From contig CALXBS010000006.1 in the NCBI GenBank assembly GCA_944386605.1, forward strand, positions 1-54,794: 54,794 nt of DNA. Direction: 5' to 3'. How positions within the stretch are numbered: position 1 is the stretch's first letter; the number at the start of each line of letters is the position of its first letter. The notes beneath the pieces were generated by a model. It did no database searches, was not told the DNA's origin, and saw nothing but the letters and a program-made list of their open reading frames with translations. This document shows positions 1 through 7,424 of the stretch, in pieces. Source of the stretch: an uncultured Clostridia bacterium. GTDB taxonomy: Bacteria; Bacillota; Clostridia; TANB77; CAG-465. The translations under genes and the position numbers were made by a program.

Positions 1-78
1 TTTTCATTTCTTTCACCTATTCTATTTTATCATATTTTCTTTTGTTACAAAATTATTTCTTTTTGTTTTTAACGTGAT

Positions 79-107
79 TTGATGTTTTCTTAAAAATATG
101 GTATAAT
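79..107 (+). promoter_or_regulatory. Predicted sigma-A promoter of the membrane gene at 144
   Basis: TTGATG at 79-84 and TATAAT at 102-107 are separated by 17 bp. The start codon follows about 37 bp after the -10 box, with AAAGGAGGA at 126-134 as ribosome binding site. Confidence 0.7.
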
Positions 108-143
108 AATATTAGAATTTTTTTTAAAGGAGGACAAATAATT

Positions 144-668
144 ATGTCTAGGAGAAACGTGAGTAACTTGTTAATGGGAACCTTATGGTTCTTGATGTTT
201 GTGGGCATGTCCTACATGGCACTCGTTATGGTGTCTGTTGGAGTTTTGTCAATGCTCCATGATAGCACCAGCGAAGTGGTAAGAGCGCTCTATAGAAGCA
301 CCAATCCTTTGGTCAGCGCTTATGCGCATGATTACAAAGCGTTTGGGAAGCTTTTCATAGCAGCTATCACCACTGCTCTTGCAGTATATTCCGGTGCTTG
401 CACTTGGGTGTATCGTAAGAGAACCTGCCGGGCAATCAAGGCGCTTTGTATTTCCTTAGCAAAGTTTGTGAAAGCAAGCTTTTGGCTTATGGTAAGATTT
501 AGCAAAAGATTGCTGGTAGCGCTGGTAAGGTTCATATGTCTTGTATCTTTGTTCATTGCTGGTGAGATTACTGGTAAAACCAGAATTTATATCCGCAAAA
601 AGAACAGACGGATCCGGACGGAAAAAGTCCAGTATCTGGACGAGTACAAAACTCGAAAAAAGGCATGA
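144..668 (+). CDS. Hypothetical multi-span membrane protein, 174 aa
   Basis: I do not recognise the family. The protein has hydrophobic segments at about residues 11-35, 70-90 and 120-142 and a very basic C-terminal tail (RKKNRR and TRKKA), so a small inner-membrane protein with a cytoplasmic tail is likely. The ATG lies 9 nt after a strong AAAGGAGGA site and follows a good promoter; a G+C-rich hairpin terminator follows directly. The coding sequence is clearly richer in G+C (one 60-nt line is 47%) than its neighbours (about 20-35%) and uses codons such as GCG and CGG that are rare nearby. This suggests either recent transfer or a highly expressed gene. Function unknown. Confidence 0.7.
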   Translation: MSRRNVSNLLMGTLWFLMFVGMSYMALVMVSVGVLSMLHDSTSEVVRALYRSTNPLVSAYAHDYKAFGKLFIAAITTALAVYSGACTWVYRKRTCRAIKALCISLAKFVKASFWLMVRFSKRLLVALVRFICLVSLFIAGEITGKTRIYIRKKNRRIRTEKVQYLDEYKTRKKA

Positions 669-671
669 CAC

Positions 672-709
672 AAAAAAGTCCCCGGGGGTATTTCCCCGGG
701 GCTTTTTTT
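672..709. terminator. G+C-rich rho-independent terminator
   Basis: CCCCGGGG repeats itself as an inverted repeat around a short GTATTT loop, flanked by A6 on the left and T7 on the right. It therefore works in both directions, for the plus-strand membrane gene and for gerW on the minus strand, whose TAA stop (708-710) lies inside the T run. Confidence 0.9.
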
Positions 710-1196
710 ATTCCATATCATCAGGACTTTTTTCTTCCTCTACTTGCACCATCTGTGGCGCAGAATTTTGTGTTTTTGAAGTTGCTTCATTTTGATTTTT
801 CTTCTCTAGCGCTTCTTTTAATAAATCATTTGCTTTATTCATCAAATCTGGTATAACATCTACCAAACGATCTACTGGACTAGAACCATTTAGTGTTAAT
901 AATTTTGTATTTCCATCTTTTACTACTAAAAATCCCATTGGTAAAATATTAACACCTGCTCCACTACCACCACCAAATGGTAATTTCGCATTTTCAGAAA
1001 ATTTATTTAGTTTATTAGTATTAAATTCACTTCCTCCTGCTGCAAAACCAAAGCATACTTTGGATACAGGAATAATAATTGTTCCATCAGGACTTGTTAC
1101 CATGTCCCCTACTACGGTATTTACATCAATCATGTTTTCAATAGATGTCATTGCTGTAAGCATTAAAGAATCTATTGGATGTTCTGTTTTTTCCAT
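708..1196 (-). CDS. gerW: GerW family sporulation protein (YtfJ)
   Basis: The 162-residue protein has the GerW/YtfJ family pattern: an N-terminal PIDSLMLTAMTSIENMIDVNTVVGD stretch, the VSKVCFGFAAGGSEF segment, a glycine-rich FGGGSGAGVNILPMGFLVV core, and an amphipathic C-terminal helix rich in Lys and Gln. In Bacillus the family is made in the forespore and is needed for normal spore germination; the biochemical role is unclear. I start at 1196 rather than the upstream ATG at 1220, because AGGTGG lies 9 nt before 1196 and would itself be inside the longer reading. It overlaps the DUF2953 gene, which is also its neighbour in Bacillus (ytfI-ytfJ). Confidence 0.88.
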   Translation of the reverse strand: MEKTEHPIDSLMLTAMTSIENMIDVNTVVGDMVTSPDGTIIIPVSKVCFGFAAGGSEFNTNKLNKFSENAKLPFGGGSGAGVNILPMGFLVVKDGNTKLLTLNGSSPVDRLVDVIPDLMNKANDLLKEALEKKNQNEATSKTQNSAPQMVQVEEEKSPDDME

Positions 1197-1716
1197 TTTC
1201 TTTTTCCACCTTTCTATCATGATATAACATTTTTAAAATGATACTAATAGTATTTACCAATCGAAACTGAATTATACAATCAATTTCTAATTTATATAAA
1301 CTATTTGAAAGATAGGTTTCATAAAAGACATTTTCTTTTTTTAATCGATCATATTTATATGTTAAAAATAAATGGATTAACGTATTAATAAAAACGATAC
1401 TGTAGGCATTTAAGATAACATCTCCTGTATTAATTCCTAAACGCAAATTTAATTTTCTTATATCAAATATTTTTATCATTTCGATTATATTTTTTAATTC
1501 TATCTTTATTTTTGGCTTCTTTTTCTTCTTGTTTTTATTTTCACTTTTACTTTTATTTTTATTATTTTTTCCGAAAGAAAATGTTTTTATTTTTATCCTT
1601 CCAATATATAATTTCCAAGCTTTTTCATGATCTCCATAAATAAGATTTATACGAATCGGTAGTATCAAAAGAAAAAGCAAAAGCATAAGAAATAGAAAAA
1701 TGTAATCAAGAACCAT
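1138..1716 (-). CDS. DUF2953 domain protein (YtfI-like)
   Basis: The 192-residue protein begins with one membrane segment (about residues 5-22) followed by a short beta-rich stretch, a long Lys/Asn linker (about residues 47-70) and the DUF2953 core with LRLGINTGDVILNAYS. DUF2953 proteins sit beside gerW in many spore formers; their function is not known. The ATG at 1716 is preceded by AGGTG at proper distance; the GTG nine bases upstream is part of that site. The last 59 bp overlap the start of gerW in another frame, so the two are probably translationally coupled. Confidence 0.75.
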   Translation of the reverse strand: MVLDYIFLFLMLLLFLLILPIRINLIYGDHEKAWKLYIGRIKIKTFSFGKNNKNKSKSENKNKKKKKPKIKIELKNIIEMIKIFDIRKLNLRLGINTGDVILNAYSIVFINTLIHLFLTYKYDRLKKENVFYETYLSNSLYKLEIDCIIQFRLVNTISIILKMLYHDRKVEKENGKNRTSNRFFNAYSNDIY

Positions 1717-1765
1717 ATTTTTCACCTAAATATATTATTTTCCATTATTTTGAAATTATAACTTT

Positions 1766-1794
1766 TTGACAAAAAACAAGAATTATTGTATAAT
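1766..1794 (+). promoter_or_regulatory. Consensus sigma-A promoter of the DUF212 gene
   Basis: Perfect TTGACA (1766-1771) and TATAAT (1789-1794) boxes with 17-bp spacing. The -10 box lies over an apparent upstream ATG (1786), which rules that codon out as the translation start. Confidence 0.9.
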
Positions 1795-1842
1795 GAAGTG
1801 ACCAAAAACACAAAAACAAACCACATAATTGGAGGAATGGTA

Positions 1843-2541
1843 ATGAAACTAATTATTTTTAGCGACACCTATTTTAACTTGATAGCCTTTGTGGTACTAG
1901 CACTTGTTATCACATGGACTTCTACTCAGGGCTTTAAAGTTTTACTAAAGCTCTACCTTGGACAATCTTTCGAGGCTAGAATGTTAGTAGCAGACGGAGA
2001 TTTTCCTTCAACACACACTTCGATTGTTGTCAGTAGCTTGTGCCTTGTTCTTTTTCTTACCTTTTTTGGTAGAAAACTAGATATTGATACCTGGCGAGCT
2101 TATTCAGACGCAAAAAACATTTTGATTATGGGTACACTTGCAGGGATAGCGATTCGTGACGCAGTTGGCCAAAGGCATCGGCAAGACAACACCAACAACA
2201 ACTTAAAACGGTTAAAGGATTTGATTGCACACTATCACACAGATGACACCATTATCCCACTGGAGGCGGTTGAAGAAAAGGAAATTATCGTTTCTACTAT
2301 TTCCGAGACTTTTGCTTCTATTGATAACGAAGCTCTAAAAAGAGTCGGTCATTTAAAACATGAAGTTGTGGGTGGTATTTTATCGGGTTTTTTAGGAGCG
2401 GCTTATACTATATGTATCTTTTTTGGATACCTCTATTATCTTCCCATACTAGTTATCATTTCTTTAGTTTACTTTTTTGGGATGGCCTCTTTCTTAAAAA
2501 TAAAACCCATTTTCATCCGACTGTATGACAATTTCAAGTAA
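1843..2541 (+). CDS. Divergent PAP2 family membrane protein (DUF212, YuiD-like)
   Basis: The 232-residue protein has the DUF212 signature: DGDFPSTHTS near residue 50 (the PAP2-like PSxHT motif), followed by a membrane segment and RDAVGQRHRQ, the second conserved motif. Two more membrane spans close the protein (GGILSGFLGAAYTICIFFG and the LPILVIISLVYFFG region). Family members resemble lipid phosphatases of the phosphatidic acid phosphatase 2 group; the real substrate is unknown. Between the motifs sits a longer hydrophilic insert (about residues 120-170) than in compact family members. The start at 1843 has GGAGG 8 nt upstream and lies about 50 nt from a consensus promoter. Confidence 0.85.
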   Translation: MKLIIFSDTYFNLIAFVVLALVITWTSTQGFKVLLKLYLGQSFEARMLVADGDFPSTHTSIVVSSLCLVLFLTFFGRKLDIDTWRAYSDAKNILIMGTLAGIAIRDAVGQRHRQDNTNNNLKRLKDLIAHYHTDDTIIPLEAVEEKEIIVSTISETFASIDNEALKRVGHLKHEVVGGILSGFLGAAYTICIFFGYLYYLPILVIISLVYFFGMASFLKIKPIFIRLYDNFK

Positions 2542-2551
2542 AACTTAATAG

Positions 2552-2589
2552 AAAAAGCTTTCACTTAAAAATATGGTGAAAGCTTTTTT
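2552..2589. terminator. Bidirectional terminator between DUF212 and obgE
   Basis: AAAAAGCTTTCAC (2552-2564) pairs with GTGAAAGCTTTTTT (2576-2589). A and T runs flank both sides, so it can serve both convergent genes. Confidence 0.9.
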
Positions 2590-2590
2590 C

Positions 2591-3865
2591 TTATTCTGTA
2601 TATTCCATTTGATATCCTAAAATATCGATTGTATCCCCAGAACTAAGACCTAGTTCCTTTAAACGATCCATGACTCCCATACGAATCAAACTTCTTTGCA
2701 TATACTGTCTAGATTCTACATCAAAAATATTTACTTTACTCATCAAACGCTCAATTGGTGCACCTGTTACGGTATAATAGTCTTCTCCTGTCCTTTCTAT
2801 ATGAATTTCTTGATCTAATTCTTCTTCCAGATCATAAAATTCATCCACAGAAACAATATCTTCTTTTGGAATTTTTTGTAATTCCAAAGCAATATAGTCA
2901 ATTAACTCTTCTAAACCTTGTCTTGTAACCGCAGAAATGCAAAAGAAAGTTAAGTTTTCTTTTTTGCAAATTTCTTCTAATTCTTTTAATACTACTTGAT
3001 CACTAATGGCATCTATTTTATTAGCTACTACAATTTGTTTCTTTTGAGCTAATTTCTCACTATATTTTTTTAGTTCCTGATTGATTTTATAAAAATCATC
3101 TAGTGGATTTCGTCCATCTGCCCCAGACACATCAATCACATGTAACAAAATTCTAGTTCGCTCAATGTGTTTTAAAAAAGTAATACCTAGTCCAATTCCT
3201 TCACTAGCTCCTTCAATAATTCCAGGAATATCAGCCATTACAAAAGAATCTCCACTTTTTGTTTTCACTACTCCAAGAATTGGTTCTAAGGTTGTAAAAG
3301 GATAATTGGCTACCTTAGGACGAGCTGCTGAAACAGAAGAAATAATGGTAGATTTTCCTACATTTGGAAAGCCTAATAACCCAACATCTGCAATCATTTT
3401 TAATTCTAATTCAATATTTTTTTCCATTCCTTTGGCACCTTGTTCTGCAAAATTTGGAACTTGTCTTGTTGGAGTTGCAAAGTGTTGATTTCCTCTTCCA
3501 CCTCTTCCACCTTTAGCAATTAAGAAAGTATCTCCTTCTTTAGAAAGATCTGCTACTACTACATCCTTATCTATATCTTTTACAATAGTTCCTTTTGGCA
3601 CTTTTAAGTATAAATCTTCTCCGGATTTTCCTGAACGTCTTGCCCCTTCTCCTTTTTTTCCATCTTGTGCTTTAAAATCTTTTTTATATTTATAATCTAA
3701 TAGTGTACTGGTGTTATTATCTACTATAAAATAGACATTACCGCCATTTCCACCATCTCCGCCATCAGGGCCACCATTTGCAACATATTTTTCTCTTCTA
3801 AAGCTTACAGCACCATTTCCGCCATCGCCTGCTTTAATTTTTATCTTTACATTGTCTACAATCAT
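2591..3865 (-). CDS. obgE: Obg family GTPase
   Basis: This 424-residue GTPase has the three Obg parts. Residues 1-158 form the glycine-rich Obg fold (GDGGNGAVSFRREK, GGPDGGDGGNGG). A Ras-like G domain follows with GFPNVGKST at 165-173, the DIPG switch and NKID. The C-terminal OCT domain contains DYYTVTGAPIERL. Obg GTPases act in late 50S subunit assembly and link ribosome state to (p)ppGpp and growth. The start is set at 3865 because GAAGGAG lies just upstream; the apparent TTG start at 3880 is inside that site. It follows trpS by 18 bp, so the two share a transcript. Confidence 0.97.
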   Translation of the reverse strand: MIVDNVKIKIKAGDGGNGAVSFRREKYVANGGPDGGDGGNGGNVYFIVDNNTSTLLDYKYKKDFKAQDGKKGEGARRSGKSGEDLYLKVPKGTIVKDIDKDVVVADLSKEGDTFLIAKGGRGGRGNQHFATPTRQVPNFAEQGAKGMEKNIELELKMIADVGLLGFPNVGKSTIISSVSAARPKVANYPFTTLEPILGVVKTKSGDSFVMADIPGIIEGASEGIGLGITFLKHIERTRILLHVIDVSGADGRNPLDDFYKINQELKKYSEKLAQKKQIVVANKIDAISDQVVLKELEEICKKENLTFFCISAVTRQGLEELIDYIALELQKIPKEDIVSVDEFYDLEEELDQEIHIERTGEDYYTVTGAPIERLMSKVNIFDVESRQYMQRSLIRMGVMDRLKELGLSSGDTIDILGYQMEYTE

Positions 3866-3883
3866 ATTTTTCTCCTTCAATAT

Positions 3884-4897
3884 CTAGTCAAAATAATCAA
3901 TTTTCATAGCTTTTCGAACATTTTTCATTGTTTCTTTGGCTTTTAACCTTGCTTGAACAGTCCCCTGTTTTAAAATTTCATCTATTTTTTCAGGTCTTTC
4001 TTCATAATATCTTCTGCGTTCTTGTATCTTTCCTAAAAAGATATTCATATTTTTAGCAAGTTCTTTTTTGCAATCAATACATCCTCTTTTACCCTTTTTA
4101 CATTCCTCACAAATGGTTTCTAGAGAATCTTTACTTACTAATTTATGGTAATAGTACACCATACAAACCTCTGGATCTGCCGGATCATCTTTTCGAATCT
4201 TATTTTTATCTGTAATGGCTCCCATTACTTTCTTACGAACAGTTTCCTCATCATCTACTAAAAAAATGGCATTTCCAAGGCTTTTACCCATTTTTTCATT
4301 TCCATCTAATCCTTTTAAACGTTTGATCTCAGAAAGTAGTGCTTTTGGTTCTACTAGTGTTTCACCATAAATAGTATTAAATTTACGAACAATTTCATGC
4401 GTTTGCTCAATTAATGGCAACTGATCTTCTCCAACTGGAACCAAAGCACCACTAAGAGCAGTAATATCTGCAGCTTGACTAACAGGATATCCTAAAAATC
4501 CATAAGTAACACTTTCTCCATCATTTCCAAATAATTCTTTTTTCTGTGCAATTTCTGTTTTGATGGTTGGATTTCTCTGTAATCTTGAAATAGTAACAAG
4601 ATTAGAATAATAAATGGTAAGCTCTGCAATTTCTGGTACCATTGATTGTATAAATATGGTCGCCTTATTTTCATCAATTCCACAAGCTAGTAAATCTAAT
4701 GTTAATTCTCTTACATTTTTCCTTACTTTATCTGGATTATTGAAATTATCAGTTAATGCTTGCACATCTGCTATTTCAATATAGGTAGTATATTCCTCTT
4801 GAAGTTTTATCCAATTTTCTACTGCTCCAAATAAATGGCCTAAATGTAAATTCCCTGTAGGTCTTATACCTGTTAAAATTGTTTTCTTTTCTGACAT
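3884..4897 (-). CDS. trpS: Tryptophan--tRNA ligase, with a probable iron-sulfur cysteine motif
   Basis: Class I synthetase of 337 residues that charges tRNA-Trp. HLGH (18-21) is the HIGH motif and KMGKS (202-206) the KMSKS motif, and the GEDQ loop of the active site is present (156-159). Cys245, Cys266, Cys273 and Cys276 form C-x20-C-x6-C-x2-C. This closely matches the C-x22-C-x6-C-x2-C set that binds a [4Fe-4S] cluster in the Thermotoga maritima enzyme and is thought to help anticodon recognition. AAGGTGAG stands just before the ATG. No T-box leader is visible upstream, and obgE follows directly. Confidence 0.96.
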   Translation of the reverse strand: MSEKKTILTGIRPTGNLHLGHLFGAVENWIKLQEEYTTYIEIADVQALTDNFNNPDKVRKNVRELTLDLLACGIDENKATIFIQSMVPEIAELTIYYSNLVTISRLQRNPTIKTEIAQKKELFGNDGESVTYGFLGYPVSQAADITALSGALVPVGEDQLPLIEQTHEIVRKFNTIYGETLVEPKALLSEIKRLKGLDGNEKMGKSLGNAIFLVDDEETVRKKVMGAITDKNKIRKDDPADPEVCMVYYYHKLVSKDSLETICEECKKGKRGCIDCKKELAKNMNIFLGKIQERRRYYEERPEKIDEILKQGTVQARLKAKETMKNVRKAMKIDYFD

Positions 4898-4928
4898 AAT
4901 CTCACCTTTTTCCCTTTTGATCTTTTCT

Positions 4929-4934
4929 ATTATA
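4929..4934 (-). promoter_or_regulatory. Likely -10 box for trpS-obgE
   Basis: On the minus strand TATAAT stands about 32 bp before the trpS ATG and after the terminator of the HD gene. No good -35 box is seen at 16-18 bp, so the call is tentative. Confidence 0.45.
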
Positions 4935-4969
4935 CCCTATTTTATGTAAAAAAGCTAGACAATTAGCAC

Positions 4970-5003
4970 AATTTAAGAAAAGATTCAGAACATTCTGAAT
5001 CTT
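4970..5003 (-). terminator. Terminator after the HD-domain gene
   Basis: Perfect 11-bp inverted repeat AAGATTCAGAA (4980-4990) / TTCTGAATCTT (4993-5003), followed on the minus strand by a weak T-rich stretch. It overlaps the TAA stop of the HD gene. Confidence 0.75.
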
Positions 5004-5775
5004 AAGACATTTTTATATTTTTTTCAATTTCATTTTCCATAAAACCATTAGCATACTTTTTCATATCTTCAATAATGATTTTATTATCTCCTGTTAAATC
5101 AAGATTTTCTATATATTTATCTAAGTAATTTTTTTGTTTCACTCTTTCAAAACTATATTCATAATTTAAATCATATACCAGTGCAAGTCTTGTCACTACT
5201 TGATCCATTTTATTTTTTTGCAAAGAAAATGGAATAGATTTTTCTTCATAAAAGCGTTCTTTTACTTCCTCAGAAATTTGATCATTTTTATCAAATTCAT
5301 AATCATAAGTATAGCTTTTATCATTTAATCTTCTTAAAATATCAATTTTATCTGCATCTCTTAAAATTTTACAAAACAAAGCTTCACGTTTGGTAAGACT
5401 CTTATTTAATTTTTCTTTATTGTGTTGTCTTACTGCCGTTAGAATAATGTCATCATAATAACGTACATTAATAAACTTTTGTAAAAGACCATTTTTTAAC
5501 AACTGATATCCATGATCACCATGATCAAACTTACTATTATCTTTTAATTCATTTTCCTCTTCAATTTGATCAAATCTTCCTATATCATGTAATATTCCTA
5601 TTAAATAAGCAACTTTAATATCTTCATTAGAAAGATTTAAACTTTTTGCAATTTCCATACAATTATTTGCAACATTATATATATGATCTTTTTTTGCATT
5701 GACAATATATAAATTTTTCCTATAATTGCTTACAAATTCCTCAAATTTTCTTTGAATTTCCTCAATTTCATACAT
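5002..5775 (-). CDS. HD-domain phosphohydrolase-like protein
   Basis: 257 residues with a complete HD signature: His31 (KKDHIYNV), His63-Asp64 (ILHDIGRFDQ), His85 and His88 (FDHGDHGY), and a late RDADKID. These are the metal ligands of the HD superfamily, which hydrolyses phosphoesters, often of nucleotides. The substrate cannot be read from the sequence. AGAGGTG stands before the ATG. The gene lies between rpmA and trpS and is flanked by its own terminators, so it is probably a single transcription unit or reads through from rpmA. Confidence 0.85.
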   Translation of the reverse strand: MYEIEEIQRKFEEFVSNYRKNLYIVNAKKDHIYNVANNCMEIAKSLNLSNEDIKVAYLIGILHDIGRFDQIEEENELKDNSKFDHGDHGYQLLKNGLLQKFINVRYYDDIILTAVRQHNKEKLNKSLTKREALFCKILRDADKIDILRRLNDKSYTYDYEFDKNDQISEEVKERFYEEKSIPFSLQKNKMDQVVTRLALVYDLNYEYSFERVKQKNYLDKYIENLDLTGDNKIIIEDMKKYANGFMENEIEKNIKMS

Positions 5776-5794
5776 AATTTATCACCTCTTACAA

Positions 5795-5829
5795 CAAAAA
5801 AGCAGATAATCTATCCACAGATTACCCAC
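5795..5829 (-). terminator. Terminator after rpmA
   Basis: On the minus strand an 11-bp stem (5819-5829 with 5802-5812, including G-U pairs) with a 6-nt loop is followed by TTTTTT (5796-5801). Confidence 0.75.
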
Positions 5830-5837
5830 TTTTCAAA

Positions 5838-6098
5838 TTACTTTTCTATTGGGTAAACACTTACTTTTTTATCGTCTCTACCCTTTCTTTCAAACTTAAC
5901 TACACCGTCTACTAATGCAAATAAAGTATCATCTTTACCAATTCCAACATTTGTACCTGGGTGTATTTTAGTTCCTCTTTGTCTATATAATATATTTCCG
6001 GCTAAAACAAATTGTCCATCTGCTCTTTTAGCTCCAAGTCTTTTTGATTCACTGTCTCTACCATTTCGAGTAGAACCCATACCTTTTTTATGTGCCAA
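5838..6098 (-). CDS. rpmA: 50S ribosomal protein L27, without the usual Firmicute N-terminal extension
   Basis: 86 residues with the L27 signature [20 protein letters not shown] and the [15 protein letters not shown] core. L27 reaches into the peptidyl transferase centre by its N-terminus. In most Firmicutes this protein carries a short extension ending in FFA that the Prp cysteine protease removes, and prp lies between rplU and rpmA. Here the protein starts directly at the mature end, and only 38 bp separate the two genes, with no prp. Both absences agree with each other. Confidence 0.97.
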   Translation of the reverse strand: MAHKKGMGSTRNGRDSESKRLGAKRADGQFVLAGNILYRQRGTKIHPGTNVGIGKDDTLFALVDGVVKFERKGRDDKKVSVYPIEK

Positions 6099-6136
6099 TT
6101 TTATTCACTCCTTTACTAAAACGATTTCATTTAAGC

Positions 6137-6538
6137 TTAAGCTTTTTCTACTTTTTCAGCTTTTTTAGTAGCTTTTACTGTTTTTTCAGCTTCTTCTGTT
6201 TCTGCTTTTTTAGCTCTTGAAGCTGTAACTGTAATTTTTTCAATTTGTAATTTTGTATATGGTTGTCTATGACCTTTCATTTTTCTTTCATTTTTCTTAG
6301 CTTTGTACTTAAATACAAGTACTTTTTTAGACTTACCATGTCCGATTACAGTAGCTTTTACTTTAGCACCTTTTACAGTATCTTCACCAATAGATACTTT
6401 TTGACCATCAGATACAAATAATACTTTATCAAAAGTAACTGATTTTCCTTCTTCAAGCTCTTCTAGTCTGTCTACGAAAACAATATCTCCTTCTTGTACT
6501 TTATATTGTTTTCCACTAATTTCAACAATTGCGTACAT
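6137..6538 (-). CDS. rplU: 50S ribosomal protein L21
   Basis: 133 residues. [18 protein letters not shown] and the later [13 protein letters not shown] are hallmark L21 segments. L21 binds 23S rRNA early in 50S assembly. The last 30 residues or so are an Ala/Glu/Lys-rich tail ([10 protein letters not shown] and [12 protein letters not shown]) that is longer than in compact L21 proteins and is probably disordered. AGGAGG stands just before the ATG. The gene starts the rplU-rpmA operon, from a consensus promoter 110 bp upstream through a structured leader. Confidence 0.97.
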   Translation of the reverse strand: MYAIVEISGKQYKVQEGDIVFVDRLEELEEGKSVTFDKVLFVSDGQKVSIGEDTVKGAKVKATVIGHGKSKKVLVFKYKAKKNERKMKGHRQPYTKLQIEKITVTASRAKKAETEEAEKTVKATKKAEKVEKA

Positions 6539-6620
6539 AAATTTTCCTCCTCATTTCTTACTTTCTCTCGCCAATTAAGGTGTGTTGCCACTTTATAAAC
6601 CTGTTCTGAGCGGAATACAT
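6539..6620 (-). ncRNA. Probable ribosomal protein L21 leader
   Basis: The roughly 80-nt leader between the rplU promoter and its ribosome binding site contains ordered structure: a GTG-GCAA-CAC hairpin with a GNRA loop nested inside AGGT/ACCT, preceded by CCGCTCAGAACAGG and followed by GGCGAGAG. Firmicutes commonly carry an L21 leader with a conserved stem at this place, which is thought to bind L21 and repress the operon. My assignment rests on position, length and structure, not on a covariance model match. Confidence 0.55.
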
Positions 6621-6625
6621 GCATT

Positions 6626-6654
6626 ATTTTAACACAATCCCATTCATTTGTCAA
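6626..6654 (-). promoter_or_regulatory. Sigma-A promoter of rplU-rpmA
   Basis: On the minus strand TTGACA (6649-6654) and TAAAAT (6626-6631) are 17 bp apart. Transcription would begin near 6619. Confidence 0.88.
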
Positions 6655-6684
6655 CTTATTTTAAAGGATTTCAAAAGAATTTTG

Positions 6685-6718
6685 CTAAAAAAAGAGTTGC
6701 CATGATCCTCAACTCTTT
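6685..6718 (-). terminator. Terminator after pth
   Basis: AAAGAGTTG (6691-6699) pairs with CAACTCTTT (6710-6718). On the minus strand a T run follows. The pth stop codon lies inside the stem. Confidence 0.85.
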
Positions 6719-7245
6719 CTTAAAAACTCTAATAATTTTTCTTCTGCTTTTACAAAAACTTCATTTTCTAAAATTTCCAATTGTTCTTTTGTAAATTTTT
6801 GTAATACAAAATCTGCTAAATCCTGTTTTTCGTGTTTTAATCCACCAATTCCAATTCTAATACGTGCAATTTCATTTGTTCCAAGCATTTGTATAATATG
6901 CTTCATTCCATTATGAGTTCCACCACTTCCATTTTCCTTATACCTTATTTCTCCAAAAGGAATATCAATATCATCAAAAATAACAATCATATCTTTTGGT
7001 GCAACCTTATACCAATTTTTTACTTTTGTAACTGCATTACCACTTAAATTCATATAGGTTTGTGGTTTTACAAAAACAACTTTTTCTCCTTCTAAATTTA
7101 CTTCTGCAATTTTACTTTCTAATGTCTTTTTCTGAATATTAAATGTATGTTTTTTTTCTAAATAGTCTAAAAAAATCCATCCAGAATTATGTTTAGTTAG
7201 CTTATAACTTTCCCCTGGATTTCCAAGACCGATTACAATTTTCAT
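6709..7245 (-). CDS. pth: Peptidyl-tRNA hydrolase
   Basis: 178 residues, the usual bacterial Pth length. It cleaves peptidyl-tRNAs that drop off ribosomes. The N-terminus IGLGNPGESYKLTKHNSGW holds Asn9 and the catalytic His19 (His20 in E. coli); PQTYMNLSGNAV holds the conserved Asn, DDIDIPFGEIR the conserved Asp, and GSGGTHNGMKHI the Asn of the peptide-binding site. AAAGGTG stands 10 nt before the ATG. A consensus promoter lies about 100 bp upstream, divergent from the VirD4-like gene. Confidence 0.96.
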   Translation of the reverse strand: MKIVIGLGNPGESYKLTKHNSGWIFLDYLEKKHTFNIQKKTLESKIAEVNLEGEKVVFVKPQTYMNLSGNAVTKVKNWYKVAPKDMIVIFDDIDIPFGEIRYKENGSGGTHNGMKHIIQMLGTNEIARIRIGIGGLKHEKQDLADFVLQKFTKEQLEILENEVFVKAEEKLLEFLRKS

Positions 7246-7343
7246 ATTGTTTTTTCACCTTTATCTTTCTTTTCTTCGTTTTTTCTTAATTTCTCTTATT
7301 GTTTTATCAAAAATACTTGAATTTTTCCTCTTTTTATAGTATC

Positions 7344-7372
7344 ATTATATATGAATTTGTGTAATATGTCAA
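7344..7372 (-). promoter_or_regulatory. Consensus sigma-A promoter of pth
   Basis: On the minus strand TTGACA (7367-7372) and TATAAT (7344-7349) are exactly 17 bp apart. The 5' untranslated leader would be about 90 nt. Confidence 0.88.
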
Positions 7373-7424
7373 TTATACTACGTAGACATATTCATACGAC
7401 TGACTTTGAAAGTGGTGATTTTAT

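Noticed and set aside
4898-4980. T-box riboswitch upstream of trpS
   Set aside because: The distance from the preceding terminator to the start is only about 75 nt, and no T-box sequence or antiterminator stem is visible.
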